From: Candidatus Poribacteria bacterium
GTDB taxonomy: Bacteria > Poribacteria > WGA-4E > WGA-3G
Assembly (NCBI GenBank): GCA_022821495.1
Contig: JAJEDN010000023.1
Location: 1-64,000, forward strand
Length of the DNA: 64,000 bases
Direction of reading: 5' to 3'
The translations under genes were made by a program, and so were the position numbers. Positions 1-8,504 of this stretch are shown here, in pieces (the stretch's first letter is position 1; each line of letters starts with the position of its first letter). The notes under the pieces are model-generated. The model was not told the origin of the DNA. It saw nothing but the letters and a program-made list of their open reading frames with translations, and did no database searches.

Positions 1-332
1 TTACTTACAGCACTGTCTACAACAAAACTATTTTTCGCAGAGTTACGGTGCAGAGAAAAACCGAAAGAAAAATCTGAAAATCGTTGAAGATACCACATGA
101 ACACCATATTTTCACGATTTTCAAAAAATAGTGCCCAAAAACAGGCGTTTCTAACACAATAGAGACCCAAAAACAGGTTTAGAAAGCAATCCTAACATCT
201 GTCCGGAAGCTCTAACGGGAGAACACTGCCAACTTTTCATAACTTGTAATCTGATCAAACTGTCCAAACTATAGGAATATTAGCACCGATTTTCAACCCG
301 ATACGACACTGCCTTTCGACAAGGCAGCATAA
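1..332. other. gene-poor left edge
   Basis: No supportable gene is seen here. The region is AT-rich with a small GCCTT/AAGGC hairpin near 311-325. It lies directly upstream of an open frame that encodes the N-terminal part of a LamG-type domain but has no recognisable start or signal peptide, so part of this stretch may be decayed 5' sequence of that gene. Confidence 0.4.
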
Positions 333-455
333 ACTTTACAATATCGTCCAAACTTTAGTGTAGGTATCGGTTCTGCTGAAATTGACTTTGGAACTTGCGT
401 CGGAAAGTGGCTCTTTAATGAGGGGAGTGGTACTGTCGCCGCAGATTCCTCTGGG

Positions 456-1091
456 ATGGGCAATGACGGCGCGATCCACGGTGGTGCCGAGTGGGTTGAT
501 GGCATGTTTGGCAAGGCTTTGAGTCTTGACGGCTCGGATGATTACGTCGAAATTGCGCACGCCGATTCTTTAAATGTTGGTGGCGGACACACGATTGCGC
601 TTTGGTTTAAATTAGATGCGGTTCCTGGTGGTGGCATGGGTGTTATGACCAAGGATGATTGGGCACATGGATTTTGGTGGGATGCGAATATTATTCGACA
701 TCACACGCATGATCCGGCGGCTACGCTTCATTATGTAGATGCCGCTTGGGAACCAGATACAGACTGGCATCATGTTGCTGTTACTTGGGATGGTGAAGCG
801 TTTGGCGTATATCTGGATGCTGAGGAGATTGGTTCGGGTGTAAATGGCGCGGACATAGGAAGGAACCCGTTAACTGACAAACCGCTTTTATTCGGTATCT
901 ATTTAGAAACTGGACAGCATGGTCAGTGGGGTGAGTTTCTCAGCGCAATCATTGACGACGTTGCCATCTTCAATACAGCGTTGGCCGGTGATGATATTGA
1001 GACGCTCATGAATGACGGATTAGAATCAACAACGGATGTTGATGTTTCAGGTAAGCTCACAACGACCTGGGCTGCCCTTAAAGCCGATTGA
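456..1091 (+). CDS. LamG/concanavalin-like domain protein with C-terminal LTTTW motif, 5' end uncertain
   Basis: The product resembles a LamG-like (laminin G/pentraxin-type) carbohydrate or protein binding domain, normally on secreted proteins. Seen: FGKALSLDGSDDYVEI, HTIALWFKL, WHHVAVTWDG and IDDVAIFNTAL, in the order usual for LamG jellyrolls. The ATG at 456 is the first in frame, but the frame stays open back to 333 and the extra residues (GKWLFNEGSGTVAADSSG) belong to the same domain, so the true start is missing or upstream sequence has decayed; no signal peptide or ribosome site is visible. The last residues (GKLTTTWAALKAD) carry a motif found on three other proteins or remnants in the window. 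Probably a 5'-truncated gene. Family call good, intactness doubtful. Confidence 0.65.
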   Translation: MGNDGAIHGGAEWVDGMFGKALSLDGSDDYVEIAHADSLNVGGGHTIALWFKLDAVPGGGMGVMTKDDWAHGFWWDANIIRHHTHDPAATLHYVDAAWEPDTDWHHVAVTWDGEAFGVYLDAEEIGSGVNGADIGRNPLTDKPLLFGIYLETGQHGQWGEFLSAIIDDVAIFNTALAGDDIETLMNDGLESTTDVDVSGKLTTTWAALKAD

Positions 1092-1243
1092 TCTGCTTTC
1101 GACCCTAAAGGTTGCGTTAATTGGCAATTTTCGGTGTTTCGGGCAATCTCTCGCTTTGCCGTTGTTCAGATGGCCAGAAAGGGATTGTGCTTCTAAAATG
1201 TGGGCATCTATACGGGATGCCCACCCTGCATTGAAAATTAGGT

Positions 1244-1272
1244 TTGCTTTTTATTCTTTTTTACAGTATACT
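1244..1272 (+). promoter_or_regulatory. candidate sigma-70 promoter for the sulfite reductase gene
   Basis: TTGCTT and TATACT are separated by 17 bases, about 130 bases upstream of the reductase ATG. The -35 box is weak. A hairpin with arms GTGGGCATC/GATGCCCAC (1200-1224) lies just upstream, without a T-run, and may end LamG transcription. Nothing else is seen between 1092 and 1403. Confidence 0.45.
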
Positions 1273-1403
1273 ATACAATTTAAAGGTTTCTGGTGGGAGA
1301 TACTATGCAATATTGGCTTGCAAGCTTCGTCTAAATAGAAAGCAATCGGACACCACTTTACGCACACTATGAATCTGAGGTTAGTTATTATAAGGAGTAT
1401 AGA

Positions 1404-3848
1404 ATGGCTACTGAATACGCGGGCGCCTATGATGTATCGGCTATCCCCGCTGATGTTGCCCGCGAAATTGAAATTTATGAAATTCAGCTCGGTCGAGTAC
1501 AAGCCGGGCAAGTGGAAGAGACGCTCTTTACTGAGTTTAGGCTTCGGCACGGGGTCTACGGACAGCGCGATGACCGGTCGCAGATGATCCGTGTCAAAAT
1601 TCCATTCGGTGGGCTTACAGCGGCACAACTCGAAATGTTGGCGGATGTGGGCGAAGAATTTTCGGATAATATCATCCACATTACCACCCGACAAGATGTA
1701 CAATACCACTACGTGGACATTAACAACACCCCGGAATTGATGCGTCGCCTCGCAAGCGTTGACATCACTACAAAAGAAGCGTGTGGTAATGTCGTACGAA
1801 ACGTCACAGCCTGCCCGCTCAGCGGTGTGTGCCAAGATGAGACGTTTGACGTGACTCCCTATTCTAAGGCATTGTCAGCATTCCTCTTGGGGCACCCTGA
1901 TGCACAAGATTTTGGTCGTAAGTTCAAAATCGCGTTTTCTGGATGTGAAGAACACGCTTGCGGCTTAGCAAATATGCACGACATCGGTGCGGTTGCCGCT
2001 GTTAAAGAGGTCGATGGTGAAGTCAAACGCGGTTTTAAACTCTATGTCGGCGGCGGACTCGGCGCAGTACCACATCAGGCGAAAGTCTTCGATGATTTTG
2101 TCTCCGCAGAAGAACTTCTGCCGATTTCACAATCTATTTGCAGAGTCTTCACCCGTTTAGGTGAACGCAGAAATCGGAATAAGGCGCGTCTGAAGTTTGT
2201 TATCGCCAAATACGGCATTGAGGAATTTCGTAAGCTGGTGCTTGAAGATCGTGAAACCCTACGGCATGATCCTGAATGGACAGCATATTTGGATAATCTT
2301 GATGCCTACAATGAAAGTCCGCTCAAGGCACCGACGCAGCTCAACGGCACCACGAAACCTGATGGTTTTGAAGAGTGGTATCAGTCTAATGTGCGGTTAC
2401 AAAGCCAACCGGGTTACGCTTTTGTGACGATTACATTGCCGCTTGGGGACATTACTTCAGATCAGACGCGTGCTTTGGCAGATATTTCTCGAAAATATGT
2501 TAAAGACACCATCCGGGCTACAGTTGAGCAGAACATCGTTCTCCGTTGGGTAACAATGACAGATTTACCAGCACTCTATCGTGAGCTGAAAGAGATCGGT
2601 CTTGGTGACCCGGGCGCAGAGTCGATGGTTGATATTACGGCTTGCCCAGGCACGGATTCCTGCAAACTCGGTGTGTCTTCTTCACGGGGTCTGGCAGCGC
2701 ATCTGCGGAGCCATTTCATTGAAGCCGGTGTGCAGAATGAGATCAAAGACTTTCGGATTAAGATTAGTGGTTGCCCGAACTCATGCGGACAGCATCACGT
2801 CGCGAATATAGGCTTCTTCGGCTCCTCGCGCCGGATGGGTGAGCATATCGCGCCTTACTATCAAGTACTCCTCGGTGGACACATGATTGAGAACGCCAGT
2901 TCTTACGGACTTGCTACTGGAAAAATCCACGGCAAATATATTCCTGCGTTCATTGAAGAGTTAACCGGCAAGTACACGGCGGAGCGAAATGAGGAAGAAT
3001 CCTTCACCGATTACGTCGGACGACTCGGTAAGGCGGAAATCAAGACGATTTTATCTAAGTACGATAAGATTCCTTCCTATGAGGAAGCTCCCGAATTCTA
3101 TGTAGACACTGGCGACACGAAAGATTACCAGCTCAAAACGGGTGTCGGTGAATGTGCAGGAGAGGTTGTAGCGCTTGTCTCCATGAAGTTGGAAGAAGCG
3201 GATCGGCTCATCTACGAATCCGGCTTGAACTTGGAGAAAGGTGAATATCAAGATTCTGCGGAGTTGGCTTTCAATGCAATGATCCGGGCTGCAGATGGAC
3301 TCTTGACGACGGTAGGGTTGCAATATATTGATGACGCGACCACTGTTGAGGCATTCCGGCCCCATTTCTTTGAACCCGGTAATTTCTTCCCCGGTTACGG
3401 TGCACACATCTTCAAGGCAACGGAGGAAGACGCTTCTACGTTTGACCACGAATTAGCACACCGTCGGGTTGAGGAAGCGACACTTTTCGTGGAAGAATCG
3501 CATAACGTGTACAATCGTATGCGCATTAAACAGGAAGAAGAAGAAGAAAGCCGTCGCAAATCACGGCGCTCCCGACCTGCACGGAAGCCGAGGGTTGTCA
3601 AGGAGACGAAACCCGTTGAGGAAATCGTGGATAGCCTTGATCTGAAAGGTGTCGCTTGCCCGTTCAACTATGTGCAAGCAAAAGTCCGCTTGGAGACGAT
3701 GGATCTCGGTCAGCTCCTTGAAGTCACCATCGACGATGGTGAGCCTTTTGAGAACGTACCGAAGAGCCTCGCTAACGACGGTCATGAGATTGTTGACACG
3801 AAGAAGGTCGGAAAGCATTACCGCCTTACCGTTCGGAAGGGTGAGTAG
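1404..3848 (+). CDS. ferredoxin-type nitrite/sulfite reductase with C-terminal TusA-like domain
   Basis: Siroheme/4Fe-4S reductase catalysing six-electron reduction of sulfite (or nitrite). Two pseudo-symmetric NIR_SIR halves are visible. The second holds the cluster/siroheme ligands C414-x5-C420 and C457-x3-C461 (TACPGTDSC, SGCPNSCG); the first has degenerate counterparts (TACPLSGVC from C137, SGCEEHAC). Residues about 560-720 form a helical segment resembling a HEPN-type bundle. Residues about 743-814 match a TusA/SirA sulfur-carrier domain (LDLKGVACPFN, C752), with Asn replacing the second Pro of CPxP. At 814 residues it is longer than the usual 500-600. The start is supported by AAGGAG at 1392-1397. 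The TusA tail suggests sulfite rather than nitrite as substrate, with the product sulfur passed on; that is inference. It is followed by its own terminator. Confidence 0.9.
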   Translation: MATEYAGAYDVSAIPADVAREIEIYEIQLGRVQAGQVEETLFTEFRLRHGVYGQRDDRSQMIRVKIPFGGLTAAQLEMLADVGEEFSDNIIHITTRQDVQYHYVDINNTPELMRRLASVDITTKEACGNVVRNVTACPLSGVCQDETFDVTPYSKALSAFLLGHPDAQDFGRKFKIAFSGCEEHACGLANMHDIGAVAAVKEVDGEVKRGFKLYVGGGLGAVPHQAKVFDDFVSAEELLPISQSICRVFTRLGERRNRNKARLKFVIAKYGIEEFRKLVLEDRETLRHDPEWTAYLDNLDAYNESPLKAPTQLNGTTKPDGFEEWYQSNVRLQSQPGYAFVTITLPLGDITSDQTRALADISRKYVKDTIRATVEQNIVLRWVTMTDLPALYRELKEIGLGDPGAESMVDITACPGTDSCKLGVSSSRGLAAHLRSHFIEAGVQNEIKDFRIKISGCPNSCGQHHVANIGFFGSSRRMGEHIAPYYQVLLGGHMIENASSYGLATGKIHGKYIPAFIEELTGKYTAERNEEESFTDYVGRLGKAEIKTILSKYDKIPSYEEAPEFYVDTGDTKDYQLKTGVGECAGEVVALVSMKLEEADRLIYESGLNLEKGEYQDSAELAFNAMIRAADGLLTTVGLQYIDDATTVEAFRPHFFEPGNFFPGYGAHIFKATEEDASTFDHELAHRRVEEATLFVEESHNVYNRMRIKQEEEEESRRKSRRSRPARKPRVVKETKPVEEIVDSLDLKGVACPFNYVQAKVRLETMDLGQLLEVTIDDGEPFENVPKSLANDGHEIVDTKKVGKHYRLTVRKGE

Positions 3849-3889
3849 GTTTTTAAGGTTATAGTTCATCGGAACTGAATTTCAAACAG

Positions 3890-3938
3890 GCGATTGCCGC
3901 CCGCGCCCGAAACGGGCGGGTCAGGCAATCGCTTTTTT
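3890..3938 (+). terminator. intrinsic terminator after sulfite reductase
   Basis: Arms GCGATTGCC (3890-3898) and GGCAATCGC (3924-3932) pair, with an inner CCCGC/GCGGG stem, followed by six Ts. Confidence 0.9.
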
Positions 3939-3979
3939 ATACATCAGATGGTTGTAAGGGCTCACAGCGACAATAAAAA

Positions 3980-4008
3980 TTGACTTTTCCGAAAACTTGC
4001 GCTATAAT
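3980..4008 (+). promoter_or_regulatory. sigma-70 promoter of the E1-like operon
   Basis: TTGACT (3980-3985), a 17-base spacer and TATAAT (4003-4008). It would start transcription near 4015, about 50 bases before the 81-residue gene. Confidence 0.8.
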
Positions 4009-4065
4009 AGAAAAACGGAAAACTGAGTTAACAACGTTGGTACTAACACACCTACGGAGAAATAG

Positions 4066-4311
4066 ATGGCAACAATCGTTAAACATAACCAAACAGACAA
4101 ACGTTACTGTCTGCTTGGTACGGGTTTTGGTGTCTTTCAATCCTCGAAACCGAACATGTTTCTCGGAAATTTAATGGCTGATGTGGATGAGGGTGAGTAC
4201 GCATTAGTCTGTGTATGTAATAGCAAAGGCGAGATTTTCTGGTTAGAGGCGACACAAGTTACAGTTGTTAGCATTGACGGTCAGAATCTCCAAGAACTCG
4301 TAACCGAATAG
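4066..4311 (+). CDS. small conserved-looking hypothetical protein, first gene of E1-like operon
   Basis: An 81-residue soluble protein that I do not recognise. It has no signal peptide or membrane segment; it reads like a small beta-rich domain (YALVCVCNSKGEIFWLEA, VTVVSIDG) and holds three cysteines. The ATG at 4066 follows GGAGAA at about 4056 and lies a short leader after a strong promoter. It is followed at 71 bases by the 192-residue unknown and then the ThiF/MoeB-like gene, so a role alongside that enzyme is plausible. It does not end in Gly-Gly, so it is not an obvious ubiquitin-like sulfur carrier. Confidence 0.65.
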   Translation: MATIVKHNQTDKRYCLLGTGFGVFQSSKPNMFLGNLMADVDEGEYALVCVCNSKGEIFWLEATQVTVVSIDGQNLQELVTE

Positions 4312-4382
4312 ATAATCTTCTTTTAAGGGTTGGTACTCCAACTTTCTTGTTATTCACTCACGAAAGGAAATTTTTTAGCAGA

Positions 4383-4961
4383 ATGGATCTACAACAGATT
4401 AACGTCAAGGTTTTCACAACCGAAGATAGCAAAATCAACTATACCAACTTCATCAAGGTTTTCAATCGCTGGATGGCAGAAGCGGATTCAGACGATTATC
4501 TGAACTACGCTGACTATTCACATGTCGATGCAGGTCCGGGTGTATTGTTGATTTTGAAGCAAGCCAACTATAGTATCGACAACGCTTACCACGAGCACGG
4601 TTTCCTCTATAACCGGAAGCATGCAGTTGAAGGCGATAACGGTGATAAGATTCGTCAAGCCCTCACAGAGGTGCTTTCTAAATGTGAACAGCTTGAAGCG
4701 TCTGCGGAATTGGAAAATGCAGTGCATTTCAACGGCGCAGACCTCCTGTTCATGATAAACAACCGTCATATTGCTCCGAATACATCGGAGACCGCGGAAG
4801 CCGTTCGGGCAGACCTAACGCTTGTCTTACAACAGATGTACGGTGGGGACGACTTTATGGTGGAACGCACCTCTGAAGACGCGCGCGAACGGTTCGCTGT
4901 ACGAATCTCAGCGAATTCGGATAAATCGATTTCAGAACTCCTCGCCAATCTCGGAGGCTAA
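4383..4961 (+). CDS. hypothetical protein ending in Gly-Gly, upstream of E1-like enzyme
   Basis: A 192-residue protein of unknown function, acidic and soluble. ATG 4383 is preferred over the upstream in-frame ATG at 4347 because GGAAA at 4366-4370 sits before it and the extra N-terminus (LFTHERKFFSR) looks like translated leader. The C-terminus reads ELLANLGG. A free Gly-Gly end next to a ThiF/MoeB E1 is the hallmark of adenylated sulfur carriers, but this protein is twice the size of ThiS/MoaD and the two Gly codons (GGAGGC) also form the ribosome binding site of the next gene, which may explain them. One base separates its stop from that start, so the two are translationally coupled. Confidence 0.75.
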   Translation: MDLQQINVKVFTTEDSKINYTNFIKVFNRWMAEADSDDYLNYADYSHVDAGPGVLLILKQANYSIDNAYHEHGFLYNRKHAVEGDNGDKIRQALTEVLSKCEQLEASAELENAVHFNGADLLFMINNRHIAPNTSETAEAVRADLTLVLQQMYGGDDFMVERTSEDARERFAVRISANSDKSISELLANLGG

Positions 4962-4962
4962 G

Positions 4963-5769
4963 ATGTTTAACTTCAGCAACGAACAGATTGAACGCTACAG
5001 CCGACATATTATCCTCAAAGAGGTTGGCGGGATGGGGCAGACGAAGCTGCTGGAATCGAAAGTGCTGCTCATCGGTGCGGGTGGACTTGGTTCCCCTGTT
5101 GGAGTCTACCTTGCCGCGGCAGGGGTCGGCACACTCGGCATTATCGACGATGACGTGGTTGATCTCAGTAATTTGCAACGCCAGATTTTGCACGGCACCA
5201 GCGACATCGGCATCCCGAAAACGAAATCCGCAGAAGCCACTATCGCAGAGATGAACCCCGATGTCAAAGTGGTCTCTTACAATGAACGGATTACCTCGGC
5301 TAACGCTTTCCAAATTCTGGAACAGTATGACCTGATTGTGGATGGGTGCGACAACCTACCGACGCGTTACCTCCTCAACGACGCAGCCGTTATGTTGGGT
5401 AAACCGATTGTACACGGCAGCATCTTCCAATTTGAAGGGCAAGTTACTGTCCTCTATCCGGGTAAAGGCCCGTGTTATCGGTGTCTCTATCCCGAACCGC
5501 CGCCAGCGGGAATGGTACCGAGTTGTCAAGAGGCAGGGGTCTTTGGTGTGTTGCCCGGGATCATCGGCACAATCCAGGCTGTTGAAGCGATTAAAATCCT
5601 GCTGGACATCGGCGATTCTTTAATCGGAACGCTTCTGCTTTTTGACGCGCTAACGATGAATTTCAACCGGTTGAAACTCCGTCAAGATAGCGATTGCCCG
5701 ATGTGTGGTGAAAATCCCACCATCCATGAACTGATTGATTACGAAGAGTTCTGTCAGGTACAGTGGTAA
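4963..5769 (+). CDS. ThiF/MoeB-family E1-like adenylyltransferase
   Basis: Adenylates the C-terminal glycine of a small sulfur carrier in molybdopterin, thiamin or cysteine/sulfur-transfer pathways. Seen: ATP-binding GAGGLGSPV near residues 37-45, IDDDVVDLSNLQRQ, DGCDNLPTRYLLND, a PSCQEAGV segment holding the Cys often conserved in MoeB/MOCS3, and two zinc-knuckle pairs (CYRC and CPMC). At 268 residues it is full length for MoeB/ThiF without a rhodanese domain. The ATG follows GGAGG at 4953-4957. Whether it is MoeB, ThiF or a sulfite-pathway E1 cannot be told from sequence; the neighbouring sulfite reductase with a TusA domain hints at sulfur trafficking. Confidence 0.9.
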   Translation: MFNFSNEQIERYSRHIILKEVGGMGQTKLLESKVLLIGAGGLGSPVGVYLAAAGVGTLGIIDDDVVDLSNLQRQILHGTSDIGIPKTKSAEATIAEMNPDVKVVSYNERITSANAFQILEQYDLIVDGCDNLPTRYLLNDAAVMLGKPIVHGSIFQFEGQVTVLYPGKGPCYRCLYPEPPPAGMVPSCQEAGVFGVLPGIIGTIQAVEAIKILLDIGDSLIGTLLLFDALTMNFNRLKLRQDSDCPMCGENPTIHELIDYEEFCQVQW

Positions 5770-5962
5770 GTCGTGGCTCAAATTTACTTCGTAAGTGAGA
5801 TAAAAAAGGTGATAAAGATTGATAGACAGGCGGCGCTGGTGACGATAAAACGTTGTTGCTATCTCCGTCTGTTTCCATATTTCCTCCAAGTTACAAAGTT
5901 GAAATGTATGGAATTCCTTCCGTTCAAAAGGAATCAGTACACTGCATCGGAGACTATTTCGC

Positions 5963-6091
5963 ATGGGATTGTGGTCGTCCCTTATAATCACTACTCTTCT
6001 GATCTTAATAATTTGGGAACTCAGGGATATCAAGAAACGTTTGGACAAAATTCTGGAACATTTTGGTGAAGAGAATGAGGAGGAGGAATGA
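5963..6091 (+). CDS. possible 42-residue single-pass membrane protein
   Basis: An open frame of 42 codons reads as a short hydrophobic helix (residues about 3-18, WSSLIITTLLILIIW) followed by a charged amphipathic tail ending in acidic residues. The ATG follows CGGAGA (5948-5953) with good spacing. The arrangement of one membrane helix plus a Lys/Glu tail is common in real small membrane proteins. It overlaps no other gene. The function is unknown and no family is recognised; it may be the last gene of the E1-like operon or a free-standing unit. The rest of 5770-6133 shows nothing. Confidence 0.5.
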   Translation: MGLWSSLIITTLLILIIWELRDIKKRLDKILEHFGEENEEEE

Positions 6092-6133
6092 TCAAAAACC
6101 CATTTGAAGGTGAGTGCTTTGTGAAAGTATCTA

Positions 6134-7477
6134 TCAAAAACTATGAATTTTTTGACTATAGGCTATCGCGGATTTCATGATTTTCAGCGCGGTATGAATC
6201 TGAGGGAGTTCTTCAAATCCATAGGATATGCGTAACTGCCGCTTCCCAACCTCAACCATGTCACCGCTTGGATGGACGCAGTGTTCACCCGGAATGTAAA
6301 TCACCTTCGGATGCTGGGCGTCTGGCGGCCCGTCAACGGCTTCCTGGCCAGTCGTTCGCGTCAAAAACTTGAAAAAGTCGGAAGTATCACCCGTCGCGAT
6401 ACCCGCTAATGTTAGGTAGAAATAGAATCCAGCACTGCCACCCCGACACTCCTGAATGTTATCGCCGAGTAATTCTGCTATCCACGTTTTCACCTGTTTT
6501 GATTTCTGCTGGTAACCGTTATTGACCTTCTCAATTTGCGATTCAATGCCGTGGTCGAGCAGGTAACTTGCGATTTCCTGATTGATTAACGGCGCACTGA
6601 AACCAATATCACTTGTGCGTTGGACGATACTGTCGAGAAGTGAACCTTTAGAACCGATGAGGTAACCGATACGCAATCCCGGGGCAAGAATCTTTGACAA
6701 TGTACCGACTTCATACACGATGCCGAGTTCGTCGTAGCATAGCGCAGATTCCAAAGGTTCGACGGTATCATCATGGACAAGGTCGCTATAAGCGTTGTCA
6801 AAGAAGAGTGGGATTTTCCTTCCAACTTCGTAGGATAGCCGAGTAACAATATCGACCAATTCCCGCTTACGGTTATTGGATAGGATCGTGCAGGTGGGGT
6901 TGTTTACGGTCACGACATAGAAAAACCGGATAGCAGCACTTTCGGCACCGAGTGCCGTAAGTTTTGCCTTCAGAAGTTCGGTGTCAAGACCTTCGTCATC
7001 TTCAGGCACTGCGACAACCTTAAAGCCTTTCCGCTCTAAATCGTTGCAGTAGATATAATACATCGGATCTGCGGTCAACACAATACCAGCAGGGAGGAGG
7101 TGTGTGACACTTTCCAGCAAACTGGTAGCACCGTTTGCACCGATAACAATATCTCGCCCCTTTAAGGCACGTTCAGTTACACCGCCAATCTTGTTTTCAG
7201 TGTGGAACCGTCTGAGTGCCGCAATCAGGTTTGGGGAACCCCGCGCGCCGCCGTAATTGAGAGCAGCGCGGTATTTTTCAGGGTGAGCGAGAACTTTTTC
7301 ACAGGCGTGTTGAATGTGTCGGTGTGGAATTGTCCGTTCATTGACGTATCCGACACCGAGGTTAATGTCGCGTCCGTCTCGAAAACCGACAGCGAAATCC
7401 GTCATCAACTGATTAACAGGGGACGGGACACTTGACGCTTTTCCGTATTCAGAGAGCAGGACATCGCGAATCTTCAT
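6134..7477 (-). CDS. class I/II PLP-dependent aminotransferase
   Basis: A fold-type I aminotransferase of 447 residues, transferring amino groups from an amino acid to a 2-oxoacid. The PLP lysine is K262 in GTLSKILAPGLRIGY. Also seen: NYGGARGSPNLIAALRR near the N-terminus, NNPTC in the cofactor-ring contact region, and FFDNAYSDLV. The closest type is the MocR/LysN-like or 'aminotransferase class I/II' group; substrate not assignable. No helix-turn-helix domain is present. It lies alone on the minus strand, 98 bases downstream of the epimerase gene, and could be cotranscribed with it. Confidence 0.85.
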   Translation of the reverse strand: MKIRDVLLSEYGKASSVPSPVNQLMTDFAVGFRDGRDINLGVGYVNERTIPHRHIQHACEKVLAHPEKYRAALNYGGARGSPNLIAALRRFHTENKIGGVTERALKGRDIVIGANGATSLLESVTHLLPAGIVLTADPMYYIYCNDLERKGFKVVAVPEDDEGLDTELLKAKLTALGAESAAIRFFYVVTVNNPTCTILSNNRKRELVDIVTRLSYEVGRKIPLFFDNAYSDLVHDDTVEPLESALCYDELGIVYEVGTLSKILAPGLRIGYLIGSKGSLLDSIVQRTSDIGFSAPLINQEIASYLLDHGIESQIEKVNNGYQQKSKQVKTWIAELLGDNIQECRGGSAGFYFYLTLAGIATGDTSDFFKFLTRTTGQEAVDGPPDAQHPKVIYIPGEHCVHPSGDMVEVGKRQLRISYGFEELPQIHTALKIMKSAIAYSQKIHSF

Positions 7478-7575
7478 ATTTCCTTGGAATTCGACATTGT
7501 GAGTAGCGGCTCACTATCTGCGCGTTTATCTAATCTTTCGCTACAAAACCCAATCCTTTTAGGTTTCGGAGGAGG

Positions 7576-8484
7576 TCAGAGTAAATCTTTCAAAGCAGTT
7601 TCAAGCGTCCTGTGGCGAAATTCATAGCCACTGACTTCTGTTTTCTCTGGAAGAACATTCTGGCTGAGTACAACGAAGTCCGCAAATTCGCCCATCATTA
7701 GTTTTAAACCGAACATTGGTACCGGAAACAAGGTCGGTCGCCGTAGCACTGAGCCGAGCGTTTTTGTGAATTCTACATTTCTAACCGGAACAGGTGCGGT
7801 CGCGTTTAGCGCGCCTCGAATTTCGTTGTTCTCTAAGGCGTGGAGTACAATACCTACCACATCGTCAATATGAACCCAAGACATCCACTGCTGACCGTTC
7901 CCGAGTATGCCTCCGACTCCCATTTTAAAGGGAGTGAGCACTTGTGCGAGCAGTCCACCACCTAACCCAAGTACAAGCCCGATACGGACCATAACGACCC
8001 GGATCCCAAGTTCAATTGCTTTTTGTGCTTCCGACTCCCATTCTTGGCAGGTTGTAGCAAGGAAATCGGTACCCGCAGCGGACAGTTCAGTGAAGCGTTC
8101 GTCGCCGCTGGCACCATAGTATCCGATTGCGGAGGCACAGACAAGCGTGCTCGGTTTTGTATCTGCTGCTGCGAGCGATTCAACGAGGTTCCGCGTAGAA
8201 AGAATTCGGCTGTCTCGTATTCGCCGTTTTTTTTCGGCATTCCACCTGCCCGCGATAGTTTCACCTGCTAAATGAACGACTGCTTCTATCTCTGATGTGG
8301 CTTCCGGAGGTAGTTTTTCGGTTTCAGGGTCCCAGCCGTAGACGGCTCTTACTGACTTCAATTTAGATTGTGCACGTCCCGGGTTTCGAGATAATACATG
8401 TACTGTGTCGCCTTGTTCGTGGAGGGCGGTGCAGACGCGGCTGCCGATGAATCCAGTGCCGCCGGTAACCAATACATTTGCCAT
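7576..8484 (-). CDS. TIGR01777 family NAD(P)-dependent epimerase (YfcH-like)
   Basis: An extended short-chain dehydrogenase/reductase of 302 residues. The N-terminus shows the dinucleotide-binding GGTGFIGSRV, then VVHLAGETIAGRW, SRILSTRNLVES, ASAIGYYG and a conserved tail region, all typical of the TIGR01777/YfcH family. The substrate of this family is unknown; some homologues are linked to cell division or sugar nucleotides. It is encoded just downstream of the HAD hydrolase with a 20-base gap, so the two probably share a transcript. Confidence 0.9.
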   Translation of the reverse strand: MANVLVTGGTGFIGSRVCTALHEQGDTVHVLSRNPGRAQSKLKSVRAVYGWDPETEKLPPEATSEIEAVVHLAGETIAGRWNAEKKRRIRDSRILSTRNLVESLAAADTKPSTLVCASAIGYYGASGDERFTELSAAGTDFLATTCQEWESEAQKAIELGIRVVMVRIGLVLGLGGGLLAQVLTPFKMGVGGILGNGQQWMSWVHIDDVVGIVLHALENNEIRGALNATAPVPVRNVEFTKTLGSVLRRPTLFPVPMFGLKLMMGEFADFVVLSQNVLPEKTEVSGYEFRHRTLETALKDLL

Positions 8485-8504
8485 TCTATACTCCGTGATG
8501 TTCT

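Noticed and set aside
1200..1224. Terminator after the LamG gene (GTGGGCATC hairpin)
   Set aside because: Good stem but no T-run on either strand, so only noted under the promoter region.
5773..6069. 98-codon open frame after the E1-like gene
   Set aside because: No family features and no good ribosome site; the 42-codon frame at 5963 is more credible.
6088..6180. 30-codon frame starting MIKNPFEGE, overlapping the 42-codon gene by ATGA
   Set aside because: Ribosome site is good, but it runs into the 3' end of the minus-strand aminotransferase and has no recognisable features.
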